The translations under genes and the position numbers were made by a program. The notes under the pieces are model-generated. The model was not told the origin of the DNA. It saw only the letters and a program-made list of their open reading frames with translations, and did no database searches. Shown here piece after piece: positions 8,751 to 17,191 of a stretch of 64,000 nt of DNA (positions within the stretch are counted from its first letter, which is position 1; the number at the start of each line of letters is the position of its first letter). Source of the stretch: Paenibacillus sp. JDR-2 (GTDB taxonomy: Bacteria > Bacillota > Bacilli > Paenibacillales > Paenibacillaceae). The stretch lies in NCBI RefSeq assembly GCF_000023585.1, contig NC_012914.1, forward strand, positions 6,919,501-6,983,500, given 5' to 3'.

Positions 8751-9736
8751 GCTTCTGGCGATTCCTGAAATACGAACGGCCTTATTTTCTATTATACGGC
8801 ATCGCTTTTCTGCTGACGGTTGCGGTATTCGCCACGGATCCGCAATCGTCCTGGCATTGGCCGACGTTCTTCTACGCGCTTACGCTAGTCGTGCTCTCGC
8901 TTGCCGCTTTTACCGCCTACCGCTATACGCGGAACCTGCAGGCGATCCGCCGGATGCAAAGCGAGGACGCCGAGCCATTGTCGCTCGAGGCGGAAGCTTA
9001 CCGGGATACGCTGGAGGAATCGGGCATCGCCCATATCCGTTCCTTGAACGAAGTGCAGGCGCGGCAGAAAGAATATTACGACTTCATCATCTCCTGGTTC
9101 CATGAGATCAAGACGCCTATCTCCGTACTCCGCCTGATGCAGCAGACCGAGGTTGATCCGCAAAGCCTGAACGAAGAGCTGTCGCGGATCGAGCATTATG
9201 TCGATCAAGCCTTGTATTACGCGAAGCTCGACAGCTTCAATCAGGACTATGAGATGGTTAATTGCGATCTGGAGCCGCTCGTTAAGGATGTCATCAAAGC
9301 CCATTCGAAGTCGTTTATCTCGAAAAGAATCCGCGTTCAGCTCGACCTCCCGTCCACCGTCGTCCAAAGCGATTCTAAGTGGCTGCTCTTCATTATTAAT
9401 CAGATCATAACGAACAGCCTGCAATATACAAGGGATCATGGGGAGATCAGCGTGAAGGCCGCCTTCACTGCCGAGGAGAAGCTGCTGATCTTTCGGGATA
9501 ACGGTATCGGCATTGATGCCCAGGATATGCCTCGCATCTTCAACCGGGGATTTACGGGATTAAACGGCCGCACGCATGCCAAGTCGACGGGCATGGGATT
9601 ATATCTGGCCCAGGAGCTATCCAGAAAGCTGGGGCATTACATCACCTGCGAGTCCGCACCGGGCAGCGGCTCGGTGTTCACGATCCATTTTCCAAAGCAT
9701 CATGACCCTTATTTGGATACGCTTCAGCGAACTTAA
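8747..9736 (+). CDS. Intramembrane-sensing histidine kinase, BceS-like
   Basis: A 329-residue kinase with two N-terminal membrane helices (about 14-30 and 39-58) and only a very short outside loop, the hallmark of Bce-type kinases that sense through their ABC transporter. H119 lies in SWFHEIKTPISVLRL. The N box is INQIITNSLQYT, the G1 box DNGIGID, and the G2 box STGMGLYLAQEL. The start overlaps the regulator stop (ATGA). A long terminator follows, so the kinase and regulator are transcribed separately from the ABC genes. Confidence 0.93.
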   Translation: MSFWRFLKYERPYFLLYGIAFLLTVAVFATDPQSSWHWPTFFYALTLVVLSLAAFTAYRYTRNLQAIRRMQSEDAEPLSLEAEAYRDTLEESGIAHIRSLNEVQARQKEYYDFIISWFHEIKTPISVLRLMQQTEVDPQSLNEELSRIEHYVDQALYYAKLDSFNQDYEMVNCDLEPLVKDVIKAHSKSFISKRIRVQLDLPSTVVQSDSKWLLFIINQIITNSLQYTRDHGEISVKAAFTAEEKLLIFRDNGIGIDAQDMPRIFNRGFTGLNGRTHAKSTGMGLYLAQELSRKLGHYITCESAPGSGSVFTIHFPKHHDPYLDTLQRT

Positions 9737-9737
9737 C

Positions 9738-9786
9738 AAAGGGCTGTCCCAAACGTCATGAATTGACGATGGGACAGCCCTTTCGA
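9738..9786. terminator. Strong terminator between BceS-like and BceB-like genes
   Basis: AAAGGGCTGTCCCA and TGGGACAGCCCTTT are perfect 14-bp arms around an 18-base loop. It serves the kinase gene and may work in both directions. Confidence 0.8.
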
Positions 9787-9843
9787 TCCTGAATTCATTG
9801 GAGCAAATCCAACTTACGGTGTTTAATGGCTTATGTCCATCGC

Positions 9844-11811
9844 TTACGGATTCTGATTAATAATTCGGTAATACAGATTGGCCGACGAGAAGTAGAACAC
9901 CAGATAAATGAAGAAGAATACCCCAATGATGCTCCACACGATGCCCGGCAGCTCCGGGAAATCCGTTACCGAGTCCAGAATGTAATATTTGATAATCGTC
10001 CAGCTGTACAACATCCCAAGCACGATTGGCGGCAGGAAGACAAACAGCAGCTGCTTGCGGATTACGCTCCGGAACTGGCGGTTGTGGATGCCCATTTTGC
10101 GCAGGATGGCATATTGGAGCCTCTCGTCGGTTGCTTCACGCAGCTGCTTGAAGTAGATGACGCTCGCCAGCGCGAAGGTAGCGATCAGAGCCAGGAAGCC
10201 GGCGGCAAACAGCAGCAGGGACGAGCTCTCGATTTGCTTCGAATAGATATCCGCAAACGAGGAGTAGTAAGCTTCTTTGTTTTGGGCGACAACAATGCCA
10301 TGAACTTGCTTGGATAATTTCTCCGCGTTTTTGGCGTCCGATAGCCCGTAAATCTCGAAGCTTTTTTTCTCCGTCCCGCCGCTTAGCTGCCCGTAAGCCT
10401 CATCCGAAACCACAAACACCGGGGGCTTCTTGTCCATGGACAGTACCGGGTCGGTAGCCCAGCCAAGGTAAGCATAGTCTTTTTTCTCCACGATCGTAAA
10501 GGTCTTCTCGCCATCCGCTTTTACCGTGAAGTCAGGCATCTCTCCGGCTGCATAATGCTTCGGAAAATCAGAGCCTTGGGAGAGGGCAACAGCCTCCATT
10601 CCTTTCAGCTCTACCTTTTGCTTATCGCCCCGCAGACCGATTAGTTCATTGTAGTCCTTCTCGGCGATCAGCCACAGGCCGGGAACATAATACTCCGGGT
10701 TGTCAAAGGCTACCCCACGGTCCGTCACCGGTTCCGCAACCAGGGCCTCAGGCTTCAGATGATAGTTGATTTCATGGCCGGAGCCTTCGATCATCTCGTC
10801 AATCTTCTGATTGGCCGCTGAATCGAGGGTTTCATAGGCGATTGCATTCGGCACGTTCATGCCAACCGCTTCGAACTGCACCTTGTAGTTGATCGTTACA
10901 AAACAGAGCAGCATTACAATCACCGCGCTGAACAAGGAGATAAACGTCAGGTTCAGCGTGTTGCCCCGGATTTGAAAACGGAGCGAGGACGTCCACAGGA
11001 CGGTATTGCCTTCATGGTACTTGCGCCCGCGGCTGATCATTTGCAGCAGCCATCCGGCAAACTGACGGAAGAAAAGGTACGTTCCTCCAACGATGCCTAT
11101 GGCCGTAGCAATCAGGCTAAAGACCCCGTAATCCTGCCAAACGGCCGAATATTGACCGCTGCAGATAAGAAATAAGGCGAGGCCAATCAGCAGAATGGCC
11201 AGAATCGCCATCACGGGGGATACGCGTACCGGCTTCTCCGCCTTTTGCTTGGCATGGAACAGCTCCGTCAGCTGCACGCGGTTAACCAAAATGTAACTTT
11301 GCGCGCTGACGATCAGCGCGATCAGAAGGATAACCCCGGCTGCCGTCGCCATTGCTCCAATCGGGAAGGACAACGAGATGACCTGATCATACTGCATCAG
11401 ATTCATAAGCAGCATGCCGAACAGCTTCGACAGCAGCCCACCGAGCAATATCCCGATAACCAGCGAGATAGCGCCCATTACAAGCGTCTCGTAGAAAACC
11501 ATCCGTACAAGCTGCCGCTCGTTCAGGCCGTACAGGAGATACATGCCGAACTCTTTTTTCCGCTGCCGCATGAAGAACGAATTGGCGTACAGGATAAAGA
11601 AAATAATGAACAGGAAGATAACGACGGACGCAATGGCTACCCCGGTCCGGAACAGCTCCCGGTTCTGCAGCGCATCGATAATGTCTCCGTTGTACATGAG
11701 CGAAGAGAACGTATATTGAATAATAACGCCGATAATCATGGACATCAGATAAATGGAATACAGGCGGAAGTTGCGTTTGACATTGCGGATCGTCAGATCG
11801 AACAGGCTCAT
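9844..11811 (-). CDS. ABC transporter permease, BceB-like (FtsX superfamily)
   Basis: A 655-residue permease with the Bce layout: N-terminal helix (IYLMSMIIGVIIQYTF), FtsX-type helices (RKKEFGMYLLYGLNERQLVRMVF), and a large extracellular domain of about 220 residues (roughly 290-520) before the last helices. Such permeases remove or shield bacitracin-like, lantibiotic or defensin-type peptides and activate the partner kinase. It overlaps the end of the ATPase gene by 4 bp (11808-11811), so the two are one operon. It lies tail to tail with the regulator and kinase instead of downstream of them. Confidence 0.93.
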   Translation of the reverse strand: MSLFDLTIRNVKRNFRLYSIYLMSMIIGVIIQYTFSSLMYNGDIIDALQNRELFRTGVAIASVVIFLFIIFFILYANSFFMRQRKKEFGMYLLYGLNERQLVRMVFYETLVMGAISLVIGILLGGLLSKLFGMLLMNLMQYDQVISLSFPIGAMATAAGVILLIALIVSAQSYILVNRVQLTELFHAKQKAEKPVRVSPVMAILAILLIGLALFLICSGQYSAVWQDYGVFSLIATAIGIVGGTYLFFRQFAGWLLQMISRGRKYHEGNTVLWTSSLRFQIRGNTLNLTFISLFSAVIVMLLCFVTINYKVQFEAVGMNVPNAIAYETLDSAANQKIDEMIEGSGHEINYHLKPEALVAEPVTDRGVAFDNPEYYVPGLWLIAEKDYNELIGLRGDKQKVELKGMEAVALSQGSDFPKHYAAGEMPDFTVKADGEKTFTIVEKKDYAYLGWATDPVLSMDKKPPVFVVSDEAYGQLSGGTEKKSFEIYGLSDAKNAEKLSKQVHGIVVAQNKEAYYSSFADIYSKQIESSSLLLFAAGFLALIATFALASVIYFKQLREATDERLQYAILRKMGIHNRQFRSVIRKQLLFVFLPPIVLGMLYSWTIIKYYILDSVTDFPELPGIVWSIIGVFFFIYLVFYFSSANLYYRIINQNP

Positions 11812-12563
11812 CGCAGCTTGCCCCCTATGAGGCTTTGCGTCTCCAGAATGCGCTCGTAGAAAGTCTTCTGGCTCTGTTCACCCGCGTAAATCTCGCTTAC
11901 GACCGCCCCGTCCCTGAGGAATACAACCCGCTTGCAGTAGCTCGCCGCATAGCTGTCATGCGTAACCATCAGTATGGTTGTGTTAAAAGCCGCGTTAAGC
12001 GATACAAGCTGCTCAAGCAGTTGGGTCGCCGAGCGCGAATCGAGCGCGCCCGTCGGCTCATCGGCAAATACGATCGCCGGCTCCGTAATAATCGCCCGCG
12101 CCGAGGCTACGCGCTGCTTCTGCCCGCCGGAAATCTCGCTTGGGTACTTCGCCAGCAGCCCTTCAATGTGGAGCGCCTCGATAATCGGCATGAGCCGCTC
12201 CTCCATCTCCGTCGCCTTGAACTGGCGCAGCGACAGGGGCAGCAGGATATTTTCTTTCACCGTCAGCGTGTCGAGCAGATTATAATCCTGGAAAATAAAC
12301 CCCATCCGCTCCTGGCGGAATTGACGAAGCGACTTCTTCTTCATATCAAGAAGCGATTTCCCCTCAATCCATACCTCGCCCCCGCTGAACCGATCAATCG
12401 TGGAAAGCACGTTCATCAGCGTTGATTTGCCCGATCCCGAAGGACCCATAATCGCCGTAAGCTCGCCGGGCTGGACCGTCAGATCAATGTTTTTCAATAC
12501 GGGAGTAGCCCCGTAGCTCTTTGATAAGTTTTTTGTCTGGATAACCGTCTCCATCTCCATCAC
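11808..12563 (-). CDS. ABC transporter ATPase, BceA-like
   Basis: A 251-residue nucleotide-binding protein of the MacB/BceA class. Walker A is GPSGSGKST (about 40-48), the signature is SGGQKQR, Walker B is AIVFADEPT, and the D-loop is GALDSR. It pairs with the BceB-like permease that overlaps its 3' end. The start at 12563 follows AGGAGAGGGGC; a second in-frame ATG six bases later (MEMETVIQTKNLSKSYG) is also possible. The promoter region just upstream carries a probable response-regulator site. Confidence 0.95.
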   Translation of the reverse strand: MMEMETVIQTKNLSKSYGATPVLKNIDLTVQPGELTAIMGPSGSGKSTLMNVLSTIDRFSGGEVWIEGKSLLDMKKKSLRQFRQERMGFIFQDYNLLDTLTVKENILLPLSLRQFKATEMEERLMPIIEALHIEGLLAKYPSEISGGQKQRVASARAIITEPAIVFADEPTGALDSRSATQLLEQLVSLNAAFNTTILMVTHDSYAASYCKRVVFLRDGAVVSEIYAGEQSQKTFYERILETQSLIGGKLR

Positions 12564-12589
12564 TAAGCCCCTCTCCTCTTTCTATCTTT

Positions 12590-12654
12590 AATATAGACAG
12601 ATCGGAGAGAGGCATCCATCGAAGTAAGATCGTTCCAAGTGACGTTTTTGTCAC
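12590..12654 (-). promoter_or_regulatory. Bce-type promoter and regulator-binding site for the ABC operon
   Basis: On the minus strand: inverted repeat GTGAC-AAAAAC-GTCAC (12654-12639), then a weak -35 TGGATG (12618-12613), 17 bp, and -10 TATATT (12595-12590). Known BceR-type sites are TnACA-N4-TGTAA-like inverted repeats just upstream of the -35; TGACA-N4-CGTCA here is close. Regulator assignment is inferred. Confidence 0.6.
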
Positions 12655-12677
12655 GATGGCGGTCGGCAACCCCTACT

Positions 12678-13382
12678 CTAATTCGACTTTGGCCCGATAA
12701 CCTTGCTCAGCGCATCCGCCCACAGCTGATAGCCTTGCTCCGTCAGGTGACAGGTATCAAAAGCAATCCCGCGCGGCAGCGTTCCGTCTTCGGCTAACAT
12801 CGACGGCCCAATATCAAGGAAGATTAATCCCAGCTCAGCGGCCAGCTCCGCATACAGCTCGTTCATCCGGCCGATCAGCTTGCGGCGCGGATCCTCCGGA
12901 GATTCCTCGCGCGGGAATACCGCCATCAGAATGATCCTTGCGGCAGGAGCATGCCGGCGAACACGCTCAACAACCGCGCGTACACCGTCGCGGACCTCCT
13001 CCGCCGTGCTGGAACGTGCGTTTTCGGTATCGCTTGTATTATTCGTGCCGATGTTAATAACAACCCACTCCGGAGAGAGTCCCTCGAACTGCCCGTTATC
13101 CAGACGCCACAATACATTTTGCGTCCGATCCCAGCCAAAACCGAGATTAAGGACGCGGCGGCCTCCAAACACGGACTCCCAGGCTTGTCCCGTTCCATGC
13201 TGGCTTGCGGAGACCGGAAGACCTCCCCAGAAATGCGTAATCGAATCGCCGATCAGAACAATTTCCGGATTAATCTCAGGCTTGATCCGCAGTACCTGCT
13301 CGTGCCGCTCCCACCAGTCGTAGCTGTCCTCTTCCAGCTTTGTCGCGGGAATAACGGCCGTATTTACCGTATGCGTTTTCAT
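12678..13382 (-). CDS. SGNH/GDSL-family hydrolase (esterase/lipase-like)
   Basis: About 234 residues from the ATG at 13382 (MKTHTVNTAVIP). A GTG at 13415 would add 11 residues; AGAAGG lies 10 bp before the ATG, so it is preferred, not proven. Block I is IVLIGDSITHFWGG (catalytic Ser), block III is INIGTNNTSDT, and block V is DTCHLTEQGY (Asp/His). There is no signal peptide, so the enzyme is probably cytoplasmic. Substrate is probably an acetyl or carbohydrate ester, a guess from the family. It is on the same strand as fbaA, but a terminator separates them. Confidence 0.85.
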   Translation of the reverse strand: MKTHTVNTAVIPATKLEEDSYDWWERHEQVLRIKPEINPEIVLIGDSITHFWGGLPVSASQHGTGQAWESVFGGRRVLNLGFGWDRTQNVLWRLDNGQFEGLSPEWVVINIGTNNTSDTENARSSTAEEVRDGVRAVVERVRRHAPAARIILMAVFPREESPEDPRRKLIGRMNELYAELAAELGLIFLDIGPSMLAEDGTLPRGIAFDTCHLTEQGYQLWADALSKVIGPKSN

Positions 13383-13477
13383 GAACTTGTTGCCTTCTGC
13401 TGCTGTCTTATTCACCTAGATCACCCTGTCCCTATGATTTGACTCTATTATAGCGGAGCGCCGTCACTTTCAACCAC

Positions 13478-13522
13478 GAAAAAAAGGCTGAACAGCCGCG
13501 AGAGGCAGCCGTTCAGCCTTTT
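13478..13522 (-). terminator. Terminator of fbaA
   Basis: On the minus strand AAAAAGGCTGAACGGCTGCC pairs with its complement around a short loop and ends in a T run. One stem position is imperfect. Confidence 0.85.
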
Positions 13523-13532
13523 TATATCATTC

Positions 13533-14390
13533 TTACGCTTTGTTCGAGGAACCGAACTCGCGGATTTTACCCATAACGGTTTGTTTGATCGCTTCGCGGC
13601 CTGGAGCCAGGAATTTACGCGGATCGTATACATCGGAGTCTTTAGTCAAGATCTCGCGAGCAACTTTAGTGAACGCAATTTGGTTCTCTGTGTTCACGTT
13701 GATTTTTGCAGTACCCAGGGATACGGCACGTTTGATGTGCTCAGTAGGGATACCAGTACCGCCATGCAATACGAGTGGAAGCTTGATTGTTTGGCAGATC
13801 TCTTCCATTTCTTTGAAGCCCAGTTTAGGCTCGCCTTTGTAAGGGCCATGAACGGAACCGAGGGCTGGAGCCAGGCAGTCGATACCTGTACGTTGTACCA
13901 GCTCTTGACACTCTTTAGGGTCAGCGTAGATTACGCCTTCAGCAATAACGTCGTCTTCTTGGCCGCCAACTGTACCCAGTTCAGCCTCAACGGAAACGCC
14001 GCGCTCATGAGCGTAAGCAACAACTTCGCTAGTGATGCGAACGTTCTCTTCGAACGGATCATGCGAAGCGTCGATCATAACGGAAGTGAAGCCAGCGTCG
14101 ATCGCTGCTTTACATTTTTCAAAGCTGGAGCCATGGTCCAAGTGGATTGCAACTGGAACCGTGATTTTCATTTCTTCGATCAAAGCCGATACAATGTTCG
14201 TAACCACTTTGAAGCCGCCCATATAACGAGCCGCGCCTTCAGATACGCCCAGGATTACCGGGGATTGCTCTGTTTGAGCAGCGTCAAGGATCGCTTGCGT
14301 CCATTCCAGGTTATTGATGTTGAATTGACCAACAGCGTAACCGCCTTGCAAAGCTTTGTTCAGCATGTCTTTCATTGATTCCAATGCCAT
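13533..14390 (-). CDS. fbaA: Class II fructose-1,6-bisphosphate aldolase
   Basis: A 285-residue zinc aldolase that splits fructose-1,6-bisphosphate into DHAP and glyceraldehyde-3-phosphate in glycolysis and runs the reverse in gluconeogenesis. Length matches the Bacillus enzyme. Zinc and active-site motifs are visible: VAIHLDHGSSFEKC, GSVHGPYKG, LVLHGGTGIP and NVNTENQIAF. The ATG at 14390 is chosen because GAGGAGG lies about 8 bp upstream; the 16 residues upstream in frame include that site. It has its own promoter region (TTGACT at about 14524) and terminator. Confidence 0.97.
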   Translation of the reverse strand: MALESMKDMLNKALQGGYAVGQFNINNLEWTQAILDAAQTEQSPVILGVSEGAARYMGGFKVVTNIVSALIEEMKITVPVAIHLDHGSSFEKCKAAIDAGFTSVMIDASHDPFEENVRITSEVVAYAHERGVSVEAELGTVGGQEDDVIAEGVIYADPKECQELVQRTGIDCLAPALGSVHGPYKGEPKLGFKEMEEICQTIKLPLVLHGGTGIPTEHIKRAVSLGTAKINVNTENQIAFTKVAREILTKDSDVYDPRKFLAPGREAIKQTVMGKIREFGSSNKA

Positions 14391-14554
14391 TGTTAAATCC
14401 TCCTCAGATAAATGACTAGACCTTTCAATCATACCCAATTCAACTGCTGTTATGCGGTTCCAACCGGCAGATCTATCGGCCCGAACGGAATGGGCGTATG
14501 TACTCGTTCACGTTCTCTTTAAGTCAATATGTTATCACAAAATTCGCCATAAGA

Positions 14555-14803
14555 CTACCTATTGGAGGTCAAGCTCCTTTGCCGCAAGGCAAACCAGAGC
14601 ATCTTGAAAATTGTAAGCGCTATAATAGAAGCAAGTAATATAAGCGCGATCCAGAAGAAAGCCGCCAGCCACGGAGCATCTTGAAAAGGCCCGCGATAGA
14701 CGACAAAAAACGAGTCGCTGTACCCGAAATCATCCGTTTTTCCGGGCGATTCGAATAGTGGTTTATGACGGAAACGAGAATCAAGATAACAAAGCCTCCT
14801 CAT
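14555..14803 (-). CDS. Small membrane protein or gene remnant, unknown
   Basis: The in-frame ATG at 14803 gives 82 residues with one clear membrane helix (PWLAAFFWIALILLASIIALTIF) and a short basic tail. I do not recognise a family. GATGGAG lies 12 bp upstream, a weak start signal, and the same frame runs straight on from a LysR scrap. It may therefore be the 3' end of a lost gene, not an intact one. No terminator is obvious. Confidence 0.35.
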   Translation of the reverse strand: MRRLCYLDSRFRHKPLFESPGKTDDFGYSDSFFVVYRGPFQDAPWLAAFFWIALILLASIIALTIFKMLWFALRQRSLTSNR

Positions 14804-14925
14804 GGTGGCGATAGGCTCCATCACCTGCCGGATATGTACATTCGGGTATTCGCCCAGAAAAGCAGCCAATAACTCCGGCAGCACGCTCGTAAGCGAAGCA
14901 CCAAGCGTAATGCTGCCGCGCCTCG
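14797..14925 (-). pseudogene. Fragment of a LysR regulator effector domain
   Basis: Minus-strand frame reads RRGSITLGASLTSVLPELLA and then FLGEYPNVHIRQVMEPI, the typical start of a LysR substrate-binding domain (about 40 residues). Neither the helix-turn-helix nor the rest of the domain is present. The scrap ends within a few bases of the aldehyde dehydrogenase fragment on the other strand, so it is read as a remnant. Confidence 0.6.
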
Positions 14926-14927
14926 TG

Positions 14928-15326
14928 CTCGAAGGAGAACGAATCGGCGGAGTTGTAACGCCATTCGTCTTTGCCGATGTGGATCCGAAATCGCGCCTGG
15001 CCCAAACGGAAATCTTCGGACCTATCGCTTCGATCATTCCGTTTGAATCGGATGACGAAGTGCTGGCGCTCGTAAACGATACGGAATACGGCTTGTCCGG
15101 CGCCGTATTTACGACGGATCTGGACAAGGGCGTTGCCTTTGCCCGCGCTTTCGAAAGCGGCATGACCCATGTCAACGACACGACGATCAACATGGACATG
15201 AAAGCTCCTTTTGGCGGCGAGAAGGCTTCCGGCATCGGCCACTACCATGGCGAGATCGGCTTCGAAGAATTCACGACGGCCAAATGGGTATCGGTCCAGA
15301 AGGACCGCCGCCTGTTCCCGTTCTAA
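14928..15326 (+). pseudogene. 5'-truncated aldehyde dehydrogenase
   Basis: Only the last about 130 residues of an NAD(P)-dependent aldehyde dehydrogenase (about 480 residues normally) are left, from GERIGGVVTPFVFADVD through QTEIFGPIASIIPF and MKAPFGGEKASGIG to FEEFTTAKWVSVQ. The C-terminal motif resembles the YfmT/benzaldehyde dehydrogenase group. The catalytic Cys and Glu and the nucleotide fold are absent. Upstream the frame abruptly turns into unrelated sequence at about 14928. A terminator still follows the stop. Presumed non-functional. Confidence 0.85.
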
Positions 15327-15340
15327 TTCCATTCTTATAT

Positions 15341-15376
15341 ACAGCCCGCAAGTTGGCCATCAGGCCTCTTGCGGGC
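15341..15376 (+). terminator. Terminator after the aldehyde dehydrogenase fragment
   Basis: AGCCCGCAAG, a 15-base loop, CTTGCGGGCT, then a T-rich tract. Confidence 0.65.
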
Positions 15377-15487
15377 TATTATTTTGCTGATTTTTACCGT
15401 AGATTAACCATTTATAGGCAGGAGCTGTATAAGCTGTAAGCGAAATTATGTACATAAACAACGAATAACCGCGAACGTGGAGGATTT

Positions 15488-17188
15488 ATGACGATTATCG
15501 GAATCGATTTGGGTACAACGAACAGTTTAGTGTCTTACTGGACCGAACAAGGTCCCGTTATTATTCCTAATGCTTTGGGGCAGTCTCTGACGCCGTCAGC
15601 GGTTAGCATAGACGAGAACGGCGAGTTTGTAATCGGACAAATCGCCCTGGAAAGACAAATCACCCATCCCGGCATGAGCGCCTCCGTCTTTAAACGGTAT
15701 ATGGGAACAAAAAAGAAATTAAAGCTCGGCGACCAAGAATTTCTGCCGGAAGAGTTGTCCGCTCTCCTTATTAAAGCCTTGAAAGAGGATGCCGAGCATG
15801 CGCTTGGCAAGCCCGTTCACGAAGCGGTCATCAGCGTTCCGGCTTACTTCAACGACCTCCAGCGGAAGGCGACCAAACGGGCCGGGGAGCTGGCTGGCCT
15901 GCGGGTTGATCGACTCATCTCGGAGCCTACCGCCGCCGCAATCGCCTATGGGCTGCATCTGCGCGATGCCGATACCAAGTTTCTCGTCTTTGACCTTGGG
16001 GGAGGTACCTTTGACGTATCCATCCTCGAGCTATTCGACGAGGTCATGGAGGTACGCGCCGTTGCCGGCAACAACTATCTGGGCGGAGAGGATTTCACCC
16101 AGCTCCTTGTTGATCTGTTTCTAAGGAAGCATCAGCTTACGGCGGATACGATTGGCGACGAGAAAAGCTATGCCCGCTTGAAGAAGCAGGCCGAGCTGGC
16201 CAAGAAGGCTTTTCTAAAGAACAAAATGGTTACGCTCAGCTTCCAGCAAGAAGACAACCTGCTTGCGATGGATATAACCCTGGACGAGTTCGAGCAAGCG
16301 GCAAGGCCACTTCTCCAGAAGCTCCGGGAACCGATTGAACGGGCATTGTCCGATGCCAAGCTGAAGGTCCGCGATATGGATGCCATCCTGCTCGTCGGCG
16401 GAGCGACAAGACTGCCCTTTATTCGTTCGTTTGTCAGCAAGCTGTTCGGCAAGCTGGCTTACGCGGAGGTAAATCCCGACGAAGTGGTTGCCGCCGGCGC
16501 GGGCATTCAAGCAGGGCTTAAAGAACGGCATATCAGCCTGAAGGAAGTTATTCTGACCGATGTATGTCCATTCACTCTCGGAACCTCCATATCCGTAAGA
16601 AAAGCGCATGGGCTGCAGGAAGCCGGCCACTTCTTCCCGATTATCGAACGCAATACGGTTATTCCCGCAAGCCGAGTGGAAAAGTTCTATACCATTACCG
16701 ACAACCAGACCATGATTAAAGTCGATATCCTGCAAGGTGAAGGAAGGTTCGCCAAGGATAATATCTATCTGGGAGAGCTTAATGTGCCTATTCCTCCGAG
16801 ACCCGCCGGTCAGGAAGGAATCGACGTCCGGTATACCTACGACATTAACGGGCTGCTGGAGGTCGAGGTGACCGTCATCTCGAGCGGTGCGAAGAAAAGC
16901 ATAACGATCGAGAAAAACCCGGGCGAGATGACACGCGAAGAGATTGCAAGCCGGATTGAACGCTTGTCCGCTATCAAGATTCATCCAAGAGAGCAGCAGG
17001 AAAACAAGTGGATTATCGCCAAGGGAGAACGTCTCTTCGAGGAGCGGATTGGCGACGATCGGAAAGACGTGGCTACTCTGCTGAAGGAATTCGAAGACGT
17101 TCTTGATAAACAGGATCCAAAGATGATTGGCGAGCAGCGCAAAATCATACTCGCGGCGTTTGAAATCATAGAAGACAAAGGAGAATAA
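15488..17188 (+). CDS. hscC: Hsp70-family chaperone, HscC type
   Basis: A 566-residue Hsp70. Phosphate-1 motif GIDLGTTNSLVSYW is at about 5-18, phosphate-2 motif LVFDLGGGTFDVSIL at about 165-179, and adenosine motif AILLVGGATRLPFIR follows. GEDFTQLLVDLFLRKH and the overall length match the short HscC branch (about 556 residues), not DnaK (about 610). The substrate-binding domain starts near TDVCPFTLGTSISV, and the lid is reduced. GTGGAGG lies 6-7 bp before the ATG. The stop lies 3 bp from the J-like/TPR gene, so the two form one operon and probably act together. Confidence 0.88.
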   Translation: MTIIGIDLGTTNSLVSYWTEQGPVIIPNALGQSLTPSAVSIDENGEFVIGQIALERQITHPGMSASVFKRYMGTKKKLKLGDQEFLPEELSALLIKALKEDAEHALGKPVHEAVISVPAYFNDLQRKATKRAGELAGLRVDRLISEPTAAAIAYGLHLRDADTKFLVFDLGGGTFDVSILELFDEVMEVRAVAGNNYLGGEDFTQLLVDLFLRKHQLTADTIGDEKSYARLKKQAELAKKAFLKNKMVTLSFQQEDNLLAMDITLDEFEQAARPLLQKLREPIERALSDAKLKVRDMDAILLVGGATRLPFIRSFVSKLFGKLAYAEVNPDEVVAAGAGIQAGLKERHISLKEVILTDVCPFTLGTSISVRKAHGLQEAGHFFPIIERNTVIPASRVEKFYTITDNQTMIKVDILQGEGRFAKDNIYLGELNVPIPPRPAGQEGIDVRYTYDINGLLEVEVTVISSGAKKSITIEKNPGEMTREEIASRIERLSAIKIHPREQQENKWIIAKGERLFEERIGDDRKDVATLLKEFEDVLDKQDPKMIGEQRKIILAAFEIIEDKGE

Positions 17189-17191
17189 ACC

